Shown: positions 48,426 to 59,052, counted from the stretch's first letter. The stretch is 64,000 nt of DNA from Rotaria sp. Silwood1 (GCA_905250075.1 CAJNOP010000173.1:186001-250000); one strand, 5' to 3'. Program-made: numbers and translations. Notes: generated by a model from the letters alone, not told the origin.

Positions 48426-49050
48426 TCAACAAACTACAATTTCTTCTGATTTCAAATATTCGTGGACGAAATGAATTGTCGGCCAAATACACCGAACCCA
48501 AGCATGATCGTCTATGTTACTAATGTATGAACGACGGTATTGAACAGGAGATAGTGTTTTAGTAATTTGTTCATCCAAAAGGTTCTGGTAAATTGCCTCA
48601 TACAGACTACTACAAAATCCTGCTCCATTGGTATGGATCTCGTGCTAAAAAAAATTAATTTCGAATTGTCTTTCTGAAAATTTATTTGCTGAGAAATATA
48701 AGGCCCATAGAACCGATTTTTAAGGCTAGTTTGCGCACCAAAAGCATGTCATATCAAAAATAGACTTTCTTATTAAACGACTGGTGACAGCCAAAAATCA
48801 AGATTTTGTTGCAGTGAACTTTTACAGCCATTGACACTGAGTCTCTACGTTTTCGTTTTCATCTGAACTATTGTCGATTGCGAAACAAACCACTAATCTG
48901 ATCATGTCATTTAAAATTGGCTTCATATCAGTAAAATTAGATAAAGTGCTTTCGAAACTATTTCTCTTGAAAGCAGGTATTTTTCGCTTGGAAAGAGCAT
49001 TTAGACCATGCACTAACAGATCCCACGTAATGGGTTGTAAAAATCTTTAA
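48426..49050 (-). pseudogene. Unassigned gene fragment, two coding-like segments
   Basis: The upstream segment (about 49050-48822) reads PITWDLLVHGLNALSKRKIP, FKRNSFESTLSNFTDMK and DNSSDENENVETQCQWL then stop. The downstream segment follows a strong TTTTTTTTAG acceptor at 48645 and reads HEIHTNGAGFCSSLYEAIYQ, RRSYISNIDDHAWVRCIW and FVHEYLKSEE, ending TGA at 48426. Both have clear protein-like composition in an otherwise non-coding area and fit one minus-strand gene. I do not recognise the family, and no start or further exons are found, so it is probably a remnant. Confidence 0.4.
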
Positions 49051-49098
49051 TCCTATCGTAACGAACAAAGGAGAAGACTCCAGTACGCATTGAGATCT

Positions 49099-49189
49099 TG
49101 TGGGTGTAGATGTGAAGTGTGGGTTGTGGAGAACAAGAAGATCAACATCCGCACCCCACCCACACGTCTCTCACCGACAGCCACACCCA
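49099..49189. repeat. TGTGGG/CCCACA hairpin (copy 11)
   Basis: TTGTGGGTGTAGATGTGAAG plus TGTGGGTTGTGG, loop GAACAAGAAGATC, then ACATCCGCACCCCACCCACA and a trailing CCACACCC. It directly abuts the GATTA foldback. Confidence 0.8.
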
Positions 49190-49728
49190 AGGGGGAAACA
49201 GCTGATTATTGATTAGGGTTGATTAGGAGTGATTAGGGAGATGATGACTCATGTGAAACAATGCCTCAAAAATCACAAAAAGTCCGATTTTTAGTCGATT
49301 TTAATCATACTATTTTAATCGTTAATTTCAAGAGGGAAACAGCTGATTATTGATTAGGGTTGATTACACTTGATTAGGGATGATTAGGGAATTGATTACC
49401 CATGTAAAAAATGCCCAAAAAAAACAAAAAATCCGATTTTTAATCGATTCTAATCATACGATTTTAATTGTTAATTTATACAGAAATAATCATTAAAAAA
49501 TGATTACTTAATCGATTATTTCTTTACTTCTGATTATAATCGATTATTTACTTAGTTTCAAATCGATTATAATCAGAAGTAAAGAAATAATCGGTTAAGT
49601 AATCATTTTTTAATGATTATTTCTGTAAATTAACGATTAAAATCGTATGATTAAAATTTATCAAAAATCGAATTTTTTGTGAATTTTTAGGAAAATTTTT
49701 TTTGCATGTGATAGCTTTCCTCCATGAT
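49189..49728. mobile_element. GATTA-rich foldback element
   Basis: It starts with AAGGGGGAAACAGCTGATTA, and a ~140-bp unit (GGGAAACAGCTGATTATTGA...CGTTAATTT) is repeated in tandem at 49193 and 49333. The second copy runs into a very long inverted repeat: 49424-49545 is mirrored by 49560-49680 around the loop ATTTACTTAGTTTC, almost perfectly for the inner 110 bp. Outer homology reaches about 49728. Non-coding, MITE or foldback type. A relative lies at 51964-52072 and an old one perhaps at 4.9 kb. Confidence 0.75.
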
Positions 49729-49976
49729 TTGAGGTACCTGTAGCTCTTTACCTGCTTGGCACACGTATAAGGGAGTTAGTTTCGGTAAGTTTAAACCATG
49801 CGGCGCCATTGAAAACCGTTGTGTACACTAGAGCTTCTAACAAGCTTGCCTTAAGTCTTTTCTAACTTTTTTCCGCGTTCTCCATGTTTGCAGAAGGAGA
49901 AGAAGAAAGAACGGCCGTGAAGAAACTAATGTATTTCATATATGAAGACAAATTGTATACAAAAGAGAAAATAATT

Positions 49977-51719
49977 CCCAGGTCAAAAAGTCTGACGTAA
50001 GATCAGACCAGATCCGACAAGATCTTACGCATACAAGATTTTTCGTAGGATCTTGATGAAAAATCGTACAAGTATACCTGCGTTACTTATCTGCAAGATT
50101 TCATCAGATTTTGAATGAAAGTCGTCCAGTTGGAAAAATCAGATGGCAAGATCTTATAAGAATCGTACGTCTGATCATATCTGATCTAATAAGATCAGAA
50201 GAAATCGTACGAAAAATCGCCGTCTCTGATTTCTTACACTATGTCGTACGAAAAGATTCTTGCAAGATTCTGTTATGTAGTGAAATGTTACTGTAATATT
50301 TCATTTAAACTAATATATCCTTAAAATATCACTAAAAGTTTATAGTGAAAATAAAGTGAACGTAAGATCTTGAAAGAAAATGTGGTATGATCTGATGCAA
50401 GATTGCAGAGACGACGATATTTTATCAGGTTCTTGTAAGATTTCGTCCAGATTACAAGATCTTTATAAGATCGGGTACGATCTGACGTCAGCTTTTTCAA
50501 CCTGGATCTCTAGCAAAAATCTTGCATGATCTGAGAGTTAAGAATCATACAAGAGCCAACTCACTGATTCATGTCGGTTCTTATCAGATCAAATAAGATT
50601 CATGAACAAAGAAACATAGTAGACGATAACGCCGATCTTATCTGACCTGGTCTGATCCTGTATGATCTGGCATGTTGTTTTTTATGAGGAAACTCAAACG
50701 CAAATTAGTCTAGTCATGAACGAATACAGATATAATAGAAAAGTTTCTTCAAAGGACTAATCTTTGCAAATATTAGAATTAGTAAAATGCTTTTCAGCTA
50801 CACGTACTTGTTTTTCTACGGAGCTTCATCGAAGACAAAAAACATCTAACGAGTTGCAATAGAACTAAGGACGTTTTTCTCGAAACTCGATTAGTACTAC
50901 AAAAATCGAATATAATCAATATTTCTATGTCTTTAATACAGAAGTCAAATTATAATTTTGACATATTTCCATCTCTATAAATTCAAATAGCCAGAGAATG
51001 AATACACTTAAAACCACAGTTATACAAATATTTGACCGATTATATATTCAAGTACAACTACTCCAAAAGTCAACAAAATAAATAAACTTCTATACTAAAG
51101 TTACAGAAATTTTCAGCTACCTATGCCATCAAGTCTACCCCGCTCGATAGTCAAACCGACAAAAATACTATGATATACACATATAACTATATTAGTGTAG
51201 AAATTTACTTATTTTTTTGTTTTAAGTATCTCAGAAGGTAGACTTCGAAATATCGATGAGTGAATATTTCTACATTTTTAGTATAGACGTTTATTCACTG
51301 TTTTGCCTATCTCAGTAGATAGACTTCAAAGTATGGCTATGTGAATATTTCTATATTTTTAGTATAGAAGATTTTTCCTTTGTTTTGACTATCTCACGAG
51401 ATAGACTTCGAGCAATAAATAGGTGAAGATTTCTATATCTTAATTTTAATAAAGACACCTCCGTATACAACTAGTTTAATGCAAAAATGCGACAAAATAC
51501 GAACTAATCGTACTATAAGAACGTGTTTGATCATATATGATCATGTTGTTGGATCTTATACGTAACTTATAGTCATTCTTGATGTAAGATTGCATGAACC
51601 GCGTTTTTTCGTACAGTTTTGCGTATGATCTTCTCTGATCATATCTGATCTTACTCTAATATCTTATATGATCGGTCAAGAATGTATATGTATCTTAATA
51701 TCTTATATATCGACCTGGG
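49977..51719. mobile_element. AGATC-motif-rich inverted-repeat region, probably one or two nested DNA elements
   Basis: CCCAGGTCAAAAAGTCTGAC at 49977 is mirrored, over about 38 bp with mismatches, by 50466-50506 (GACGTCAGCTTTTTCAACCT), and its first 8 bases are mirrored again at 51712-51719 (GACCTGGG). Between these lie dense copies of AAGATCTTAY, TGATCATATCTGATC and CGTACGA words in both orientations (49995-50270, 50360-50680, 51490-51710). The flanks of the outer pair match at 6 of 8 bases (AAATAATT/AATTCATT), a weak hint of an 8-bp duplication. No transposase frame is present. Confidence 0.55.
51145..51445. repeat. Tandem repeat, about 81-bp unit, three copies
   Basis: Units starting TATCTCAG at 51227, 51308 and 51390 (periods 81 and 82) share GTGAATATTTCTATATTTTT and TAGTATAGA. 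A more diverged partial copy precedes them. The repeat sits in the middle of the AGATC-rich region. Confidence 0.7.
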
Positions 51720-51963
51720 AATTCATTTTTTTGATGTCTGAATAACTCTGGACAATCGATCAGCAGATAAACTGCTATTATCTTTTGTTAGAAGGGAACA
51801 GGCAGTGGATTTGGGTAAGAACTTGTCCGTATCATTAATTTTGATCTTAAAATATGATATCTCTTGGTCAACCGATACGATTTCTTTGATATTTAAAGCG
51901 TGGAAATTCGTTTTAATTATTTTCAGCTGTTTCTCGCCAATATCATCGTCGTCATGCTCTCCT

Positions 51964-52072
51964 TCCAATGGGAAAGAGCTGATTATTGATTAGGGTTGAT
52001 TAAGGGAGATTAGGAGTGATTAGGAGTGATTAGGAGTGATTATCGGACTCCTAATCAGCTGTTTCCCCCTTG
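51964..52072. mobile_element. Short GATTA foldback, relative of the element at 49.2 kb
   Basis: GGGAAAGAGCTGATTATTGA opens it and CTAATCAGCTGTTTCCCCCT closes it in inverted orientation. In between is (GATTAGGAGT)n, three direct copies. The closing sequence is the exact complement of the start of the 49189 element (AAGGGGGAAACAGCTGATTA), so the two could also be the ends of one 2.9-kb composite. Confidence 0.65.
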
Positions 52073-52720
52073 GCCACACCCCACTCACGCCACTCACATC
52101 CACATCCACACCCACAAAAGGTTTTATGTGCATTTCATTACTTTTTCGAAATATTAACGATAGGTTTGCTCCAATATCTAAAAAAGCGTGTACAGCCAAT
52201 CATGCCCATGCCTGCTGTATTGATTCCATGACAGATGCTCTCGCGACAGTTGCTTCCGGGACACTTGATCCCCAGAGACAGTTGCTCCCGCGACAGTTTC
52301 TCTCCAGCGACAACTGCTCCTCGGGCACTCGCATTCGCGGCACGGGTACGGGTGTGAGTGGGGAAAGAAGTGATGGACATTTACAGCCACCGCATCTCTC
52401 ACACCTATATCTATAGTTGCACCCACATTCACATCCGCACCCACACACTCCTACCGACACTCACATTTGCATCAAAACCTACGCATATTCACTCTCGCAT
52501 TCGTATCCACACCCGCCCACAGTCACACTCGCATTCGCATCCACATCCACCCCCAGTCACACTCGCATTCGCATCTCCCTCCCTGCAGTCATACTCGCAC
52601 CAGCACCCGCAGTTACACCCACATCCACACCCATCCACGGTCACACTCACACTCACACCCACACCTGCACTCACAATCACACTCGCACTCACACTAGTAC
52701 TCACACTCATATCCATAACT
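52072..52720. repeat. Large degenerate CCCACA array
   Basis: A 50-bp C-rich block (CCACACCCCACTCACG...CCACACCCAC) at 52072-52120. Further on are a G-rich arm at 52335-52365 and about 300 bp (52400-52720) of degenerate CACTCACA/CATCCACA/CACCCACA hexamer-like units. Long open frames across it on both strands are low-complexity (His/Thr/Pro/Ser or Gly/Cys/Val repeats) and not genes. It is the largest telomere-like tract in the window. Confidence 0.8.
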
Positions 52721-52740
52721 CTGTCGCGGAAGCATCTGTC
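52230..52740. mobile_element. Inverted GACAGATGC repeats bracketing the CCCACA array
   Basis: 52230-52249 (GACAGATGCTCTCGCGACAG) is mirrored at 52721-52740 (complement GACAGATGCTTCCGCGACAG, 18 of 20 identical). Extra GCGACAGTTGCTCC-like copies lie at 52245-52325 and, inverted, at 52745-52760. The arrangement resembles terminal and subterminal repeats of a small DNA element with the array inside. No duplication was identified. Confidence 0.5.
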
Positions 52741-52789
52741 TGGGGAGCAACAGTCGTGTTACCTACTGTATTATAATCCAGGAATCTGT

Positions 52790-53333
52790 TACCGGATTGT
52801 TGACTACATGTTTTTTAAATGCTTTTTTGATTGCACAATTCAATGTTTGTTTTCAATCTATATCATTATCTAAGTACAGATTGAATATTTTGAGGACCAA
52901 AGCATTATAAAATGAAAGTTCTTCCTTTGCACAATATTTTGAGTAGTCTTTACCTGAACGTAGAAGATCTAAAGCCTGAAATTTCTTTACTTTGTATTAG
53001 GTCTGGAGCTTTTATCGATCTCTTCAAAGATCCAGCTTAGAGGCGGTTGATTACTCTCGAGTCTTCTTCATAATTATTAGATCTCACTGTTATATTCTTC
53101 TAATAGGATATAATTAGGGTCAGCCCCAGTGTGGATTATTCCGCGGGCAAGATGGCTTGTTTCTCGAAGCTAATCTGCCATGTCACTAATGACAGAGACT
53201 CAACTAACTTTTTTATTACGATAGAAAAAGCAAATATGAGCAACAACATTGATGATTACAACATAAAAATCTATACATTGAGTCATGCATCCTGACAGAC
53301 AGTCTTGAATACTAGTAAGTCAAACAATAGAAG
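52790..53333. other. Intergenic downstream of the two-TM gene cluster
   Basis: No gene is seen. It would hold the 3' UTR of the first minus-strand cluster gene. Confidence 0.4.
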
Positions 53334-54617
53334 TCATTCTACTGGTATGACACGCAATCGGTTTCTTATTTTTGCAATCATTGCAACAAAATAAGGGACG
53401 AAAAACCGCAATCCACCAGACAAAGCACTGAATATACTCAAAAAGATTGTTAAAATTTCTAGAGCATCAAATCGATAATGATATGTATAGGTGCATTGTT
53501 TTGGTGTACAAGCGGCGAAGAACATCTCGTAGGATGTGTCGTTAATCCACGTTTCAATAAACATATTGTAAGCTAATGTCTCAATCGTATCATCAACAGC
53601 AAAGCGTGTCGATGCCGGATTCAACCTTACAGGAATACCGAACAAAGCGGCCCATTCTTCCATCGTCATTTCTGTGCTAAGATTCATTACATTCCGAATT
53701 TCATCAATGCATGATAAAGAATAGAAACAGGATAGTGAAGAGCGCAAAATTGTTTCAAGTATAAAACAGCTACGCACCAAACCCGTAAATGAATAGTATG
53801 GTGTAGTGTTGTAAAAAAGTTGTGCTGATACTGCGCAAGATCGTTCTGTACTGCAAGAGCAAGTCGTGTTCTGGTCGGTTGTTTCAAAACTGACAGGCAC
53901 ATTAAAAAATGAAGCATCCTCGCCTATGCTATTGTCAGCCATGACTACTTTCCAATTAGAAGAAAAGAAGCTTAATAATGCATTACTTTGTATTATTGTG
54001 CGAATTAGATCTAATGTTCGAACAAATGCGACTGAAGTGGATGTTTTGAGTCGATTGAGAGTCGCATCGATTTCGTTTTTAAACTGTATTCGTGGTATTA
54101 CTTGATACACTATCATATTTGATGCAATAAATGTTTCAATCGTATGAGCCACACTGCGTTGTGCAGTCTGACAGAGTTCTTTGAGACCATCGGTAAAGTA
54201 CCGCTTCCATGAGTTGAAGTCTATTGGATCTTCCAAAGTTAATCCTGTTAGGATATCTAGAGTGACTCCGAGATCAATTGAAATTATTTCAGTTTCGCAT
54301 GCTTGGTGAAAAGCGCCAATTTCAAGTCGATTAACAAATGTACCGTAAGGAATCGATATCTGCGTACATGGACAATCTATGTCATTTGAATTCAGATCGA
54401 GTAAATGCTCATAATCTGCAATCGTTGGGTACAAATATGTTTTGGTTAAGACGCGACCCGTAATCGATGAATAAAATAGAATGATACTGAGTGAACCGAT
54501 GAGCAAGACGAGATATACTCGAGTGATTAACCGCTGCTGACGAATACTAGCAGTATCAGCCGTGTTGGATTCGAAAAGATTCAAGGTTTGAATTGATTGA
54601 ATTATTTTTACCAGCAT
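53334..54617 (-). CDS. Two-span cysteine-rich membrane protein, cluster copy 1 (427 aa)
   Basis: A single open exon. Short N-terminal tail (MLVKIIQSIQTLNLFES), TM1 at about 34-55 (VYLVLLIGSLSIILFYSS), a large ectodomain and TM2 near 388-412 (EILTIFLSIFSALSGGL) with a basic tail. Ectodomain motifs shared by all three neighbours: CPCTQISIPYGTFVN, FHQACE, CSCS...C, a Cys pair in LSCFYSLSC, and C-terminal ETWINDTSYEMFFAACTPKQ ahead of CTYTYHYRF. The topology (both ends inside, one large disulphide-rich loop) is that of DEG/ENaC- or P2X-like channels, but no channel signature is present and I make no such call. ATG 54617 is the first in frame. The TGA at 53334 may be the true end, although its sisters continue through splice donors. 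Confidence 0.75.
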   Translation of the reverse strand: MLVKIIQSIQTLNLFESNTADTASIRQQRLITRVYLVLLIGSLSIILFYSSITGRVLTKTYLYPTIADYEHLLDLNSNDIDCPCTQISIPYGTFVNRLEIGAFHQACETEIISIDLGVTLDILTGLTLEDPIDFNSWKRYFTDGLKELCQTAQRSVAHTIETFIASNMIVYQVIPRIQFKNEIDATLNRLKTSTSVAFVRTLDLIRTIIQSNALLSFFSSNWKVVMADNSIGEDASFFNVPVSFETTDQNTTCSCSTERSCAVSAQLFYNTTPYYSFTGLVRSCFILETILRSSLSCFYSLSCIDEIRNVMNLSTEMTMEEWAALFGIPVRLNPASTRFAVDDTIETLAYNMFIETWINDTSYEMFFAACTPKQCTYTYHYRFDALEILTIFLSIFSALSGGLRFFVPYFVAMIAKIRNRLRVIPVE

Positions 54618-55597
54618 ATTATGATCCTGTACACTCTCGGTAGGTGCTATTCAAAAATGAAAGGCATCTTTTTGAATAAGCTTACAAACCAAACCCAAGA
54701 TTATAGCAGTCGGGAAAACTATAGGCAGTTTTGATTTTAATCATTCACGTCTTCACACTTTCGCTTTAGAATAATTTTCAAATTCCTTCAGTGGCGAAAG
54801 AGATCTGTTTAAAAATGATCATCGTGTCATAACAACTAGGGTGGCATTTTCAGTTTCATTTCTAAAAAGAAACGAAATTGTACAGTCAGGTGAATCATAA
54901 ATTTCATAAGCTTTCTCCTCTATATTGTATATTTTGCCAAGCGACGTCCAAAGAGAGATGATTAATATGATCAGATTATACTCTTATTGTTTCAATATCC
55001 ATTTCCATTGTTCTTTTCATTTCTAACTCTCCAAATTATGTTGTACTTTCATTTATTCTGCTTGATTCGACATCTAAAACTTACTAGCAAATACTAGATT
55101 AGCAAACTAACTTCAAAGTATTAACCTTTTCTGAACTAAAAACCTGACTTTCATAGAAGAAAACTAGTTTATACTAGGTTTTGACAAGTCAAAAGTGAGG
55201 CATCTAACGGGTAAACCCGTTTTATTTTACTTATCAAGATCGCCTCGACACTATCATTTGAGTGATTGAAAATGAGGAGTAAAAGGAACCCAATGCCGAG
55301 CCTTTGACCTATTGGACAGACAGAAATCGAGCTCCAACATAGAATTTCGATGTTCGTCGGAAGCTGAAATCAACTGGTTGAAATGTCTATCGAACGGCTA
55401 CTTAGATGCTGATTGAGAAGGTGGTTTTTCAAAGGATTTTAACAGAAATCGATAAGTTCATCTCTTACTGTTTCAATTTCGAATAGATTGATAGCACATT
55501 TTACTTTCAAAAATGACATGACACAACCTTACGTGCATCACGATTTTCTCGTATAATACTTTTCTTTTGATAATAAGAGCGATAGGATAGCTAGACT
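54618..55597. other. Intergenic between cluster copies 1 and 2
   Basis: AT-rich, no coding signal. It could hold a small terminal exon of copy 2 that I cannot recognise. Confidence 0.4.
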
Positions 55598-55684
55598 GAG
55601 CGTGTGGATATGAGTATGCGTGTGAGATATGGTTTCAAGTGTTAATGAAAGACTGATATCGACACCTGTACTTACACGCACACG
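55598..55684. repeat. TGTG/CACA hairpin between cluster copies 1 and 2
   Basis: GCGTGTGGATATGAGTATGC plus GTGTGAG, an AT spacer with ATGAAAGACTGATATC, then CACCTGTACTTACACGCACA. Degenerate family member. Confidence 0.6.
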
Positions 55685-55885
55685 ATGATTATTTTTATTT
55701 TCACTTTCGTAATTTTAATATCTTATTCCTTCTTTATTTTTCCTTTGTTTACCTCGTATTGTGACGGTGTGTCACATTATAGTTCCAATCGAAAGTATTC
55801 TCGCAAACGTTTTTCAGACGACTTTGCTATCGGATTGAAAAATAAATTATTTAGTTACAGAAATGGATTATTTTTGCACAATACA

Positions 55886-57236
55886 CTCACCACGAACGGT
55901 TTCCCGATTTCTCCATTTTCCGATAATAACCAGAACAAGCTTTCCAATCAATGGTACAACTAATCGAAGGCCTTGATTGAGCCCACTACAAACTGAAACA
56001 AGTAATAAAATGGCTACAATGATACTTCGACGTTTGAATATTGTATATGAACAGCTGAGAGGTGCACATTGTTGGTAGTACAGACCATAACGATTATCGC
56101 TGATGACTGATGTTTCCAAAAACGCTTGATTAATTAAATCTAATGTATTGCCATCGAATCGAGTAGGAATCGATGTATTTAGTGGCTTGATATCTGGTGG
56201 AAACTCCGAGATGATCATACTAGCATATGTTGCTCGTATATTTTCAATATAAATCTTATTATACCACCAGTCGGTACCAGAGCTGAAGAATCCAACCAAT
56301 GGTGTGCAACCCACAAATACTTCATAGAAAATGTCCAGAAATTCGAAGAAGTTCGATCCATTCGTATACAGGATAGGTCTCAAAAGGCAAATATTAGAAT
56401 TAATTGTGCATGAGCATAATGCAGTTAATATTACGTCTTCGGGAGTTATATCTGCCAATTGGCAAAGCAATACATCCTCAATATTCACGTTGCTGTCATT
56501 GTCCACTGTAATTTGGAAATTAACATTTGATCCTGATAAAAACTGATTTATAGTACCAGCAATATTAATCCAATTTAAAATAGGCACAAAGCTATTGCGT
56601 GTTCCATTGATGAATTCTTCAGCCACCGCTTGAGTTTGTTGAACAAACAGAGATTGAGGACGAAGATGATTGCTAACGAATGGTGTATTGATGAAAACAC
56701 GTTGACTATCTTCAATATTGATTTTAGCCAAAGAGCAAAACGTAGCCAAAAGTTGAAAATACGACACACCTGTAGGACGAAAATCTCGTGAATACGGTGT
56801 TTCAGTCCAAGGACGTATTAGAGTTGGATCAAACAAAGACAAATAATTTAGCCACATTGGTGAAACTATATCGCTCGAACACACTTGGTGTAACACGAAT
56901 GATACATTTAGAAATGCTCCATAGGGTACAGATAAATGTGTGCAAGGACATTGTATGGTATTTGGATGATCATTGAATAGTTTTTCGTAGGTTTCTAGAG
57001 ATGGATACATGATAGTAACAATTTGATCGTCGTTGAATATAAATATGTAAAAGCCAACGGTGATCGAGCAGATGATGAATAATAAAATAAAGAGTCGCGT
57101 GAAGAAATACTCACGTGTTATATTAGTATGTGTTCGAATTTTCTTACTTTCGAAAAGATTTAACTTCTTCAGTTGCTGATAAACGAAATTTGCTAGACGT
57201 TGAAGACGATCGAAGGCTGTTATTGCTAAGAAGATT
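55886..57236 (-). CDS. Two-span cysteine-rich membrane protein, cluster copy 2 (about 450 aa, first and last exons missing)
   Basis: Same family as its neighbours: KKLNLFES near the start, TM1 RLFILLFIICSITVGFYIFI, then CPCTHLSVPYGAFLN, FVLHQVCSSDIV, CSCTINSNIC, YYQQCAPLSCSYTIFKRR and TM2 IIVAILLLVSVCSG followed by LRLVVPLIGKLVLVI. The open frame has no upstream ATG before the conserved N-terminus. An acceptor-like TTCTTAG at about 57237 suggests a separate first coding exon. At the other end the frame crosses a strong donor (CGTG|GTGAGT near 55886), so a last exon encoding the cytoplasmic tail probably exists downstream. The reading frame is intact. Function unknown. Confidence 0.72.
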
Positions 57237-57325
57237 TTAGATTTAATGGAATACAAAAATTTTCTATAAACTGCATATTAAAACCCAGACAACCAAACAA
57301 AATAACCAATTAACCTCAAGATAAA

Positions 57326-57387
57326 AGTGTGGGTGTAGATTTGAGTGTGAAAAACGAAGAGAAGACTCAGTCACCTCACACTCCCCA
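57326..57387. repeat. TGTGGG/CACACTCCC hairpin (copy 12)
   Basis: AGTGTGGGTGTAGATTTGAG plus TGTG, loop AAAAACGAAGAGAAGAC, then TCACCTCACACTCCCC. It lies between cluster copies 2 and 3 and has the GAAGAGAAG loop in full. Confidence 0.75.
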
Positions 57388-57425
57388 ATTCCTTTTCTCG
57401 ACTTCTCTGAGAGTCAAATCAGAAT

Positions 57426-57599
57426 ACCCCCCCCCCTCATAATAAAAGACCCCCCATATTAGAAGACCCTCCGTTTTAGAAGACCCCTCCGGAGGAGTCA
57501 CTTCATAGAAATTTCTTTTTTGCACCAGCAAAAATTTACAAATTTACAAAAGTTCGCTGGACCATAATAGAAGACCCGGGGTCTTTTATTGTAGGGGGG
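57426..57599. mobile_element. Palindromic MITE-like element with AATAAAAGACCCC ends
   Basis: The left end CCCCCCCTCATAATAAAAGA plus CCCCCC is mirrored by the right end GGGGTCTTTTATTGTAGGGG plus GG. Internal AGAAGACCC words recur four times (near 57461, 57479 and, after the centre, 57570). 174 bp, no coding sequence. It is much richer in C/G runs than its surroundings. Ends are clear; no convincing target duplication. Confidence 0.65.
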
Positions 57600-57772
57600 T
57601 TAGCTTTTTCATATGGACCACTTTAAAGCTTGAAAGATTAATGTTTTCTGAACAATCTTACAAAATCAGATTTGCATTTGAGAAACACCACGAGAATATC
57701 GCAATTGCTGTGTGGAATAGACTTCCACTATCAGTATTCGAGTTACATGAATTTTGTTTTCACTTACGCTGA

Positions 57773-59028
57773 CGTGAAAGAGTCGTATCATTCTGTGAAC
57801 CGCTGTTATTTGAAGTGATTTTGGTTTTCCAGCGAAAAATTCCGTTTACAACAAGTGGTACCAACAGACGCAAGATAGAAGATAGAGCACCAAAAGTTTC
57901 AAGAATTGTAGTAATAATGAAGAGACATGAAAAGCGATGAGTGTATGAGAAAGTACAATAAGCAGGTTTACATTGTTTGTAAAATGAATCAAACATTATC
58001 TCACTATTCAATTTATCAATCATTAAATCATTGAGAAGTATTTGAATAGTAGAATTTACCAGAAAATGATTGTTGAAATCATTGGAAAGTAGACTTCCCG
58101 TTTCTATCGATGAGTTATGTAGAAAACGAAAACATGCTAGATCGTAATAACATTCTAGTGTAGAACCCAACGTTGAATCAACAATATAGCAATCAATTAT
58201 CATTCCTGGAACTACTATTAATTGATCTTGACTGTCTCTGATAACAGCTGGACGTGGACATCCAGTAATAGACAAACACGAGCAATTTTCGGACACCACT
58301 GGTAACATTTTTGGGTGATACCAATCTCCAAAATTTGATGGTGGATAATGAAGATAAAAGTTGGTTCCCAAAGCTGATACAAATTGATTTCCAGACATAA
58401 TCCGTCGAATAACAAGTAAAATCTGAGCAAATGTTGCTTGGGCTGAATAAATATGATTATTAAGATCTCCTTGAGCTTGACGATGAAGAACTTCTTCAGT
58501 AACTGCCATCGGACTAAGAATGCGCGATGCACCAAAACTTGTGGCAGCATCAGTCCACGTGCTCTTGCTCACAACACAAAAACCTGCGATTGTTTGCCAG
58601 AAAAAGCTTAGATAAAATCGAATGTCAGATTCAGTTGACGATGAAGTTTTGTTTTCGACGAATATTGAATCAATCCATTCTTCTGTAATAAATTTACTTG
58701 AACATACTTGATGAAAATCGACGTGAACTTTCACAAATGATCCGTAGGTGATTCCAATTTGAGAACATCGGCATTGAAGAGTATTGGGATATTTTTTTGC
58801 CAAATATACGAACATGGCCTGTGAAGGTGAATAATCAATACCATCTTCTGTTCGAATAATGAATGCGGAAACAACTCCGATTATGAGAAGGAAACCAATA
58901 AGTAATGGAATGTAAATGCGTGTTGCAAGTTGTTCTCTTGGAGCAATCTGTGCATCACTTGAGTTTGTTTCGAATAGGTTCAAATGAAGAAAAGACTTCC
59001 ACAAGAAATTCAATGGATTCCACAACAT
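57773..59028 (-). CDS. Two-span cysteine-rich membrane protein, cluster copy 3 (about 420 aa)
   Basis: The start is taken at the ATG inside ALMLWNPLNFL (59028). NLFETNSSD and TM1 YIPLLIGFLLIIGVVSAFII come next. The ectodomain has CRCSQIGITYGSFVK, FHQVCSSKFI, CSCLSITGCPRP, LECYYDLAC and FYKQCKPAYCTFSYTHRF. TM2 is CLFIITTILETFGALSSI followed by LRLLVPLVV and a basic, Ser/Asn-rich tail. Near 57773 the frame crosses a donor (GTCAGC|GTAAGTG), so the printed end is an exon end, not the protein end. Intact reading frame. Most similar in layout to copies 1 and 2, same strand, spaced 2-3 kb apart: a tandem expansion. Function unknown. Confidence 0.72.
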
Positions 59029-59052
59029 CAATGCTCTGTTTTTATTTGACAA

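Noticed and set aside
52036..52873. Several overlapping open frames of 75-170 codons on both strands rich in His/Thr/Ser/Pro or Gly/Cys/Val
   Set aside because: They are translations of the degenerate CCCACA array. All six frames are open because the repeat lacks stop words, and composition is low-complexity.
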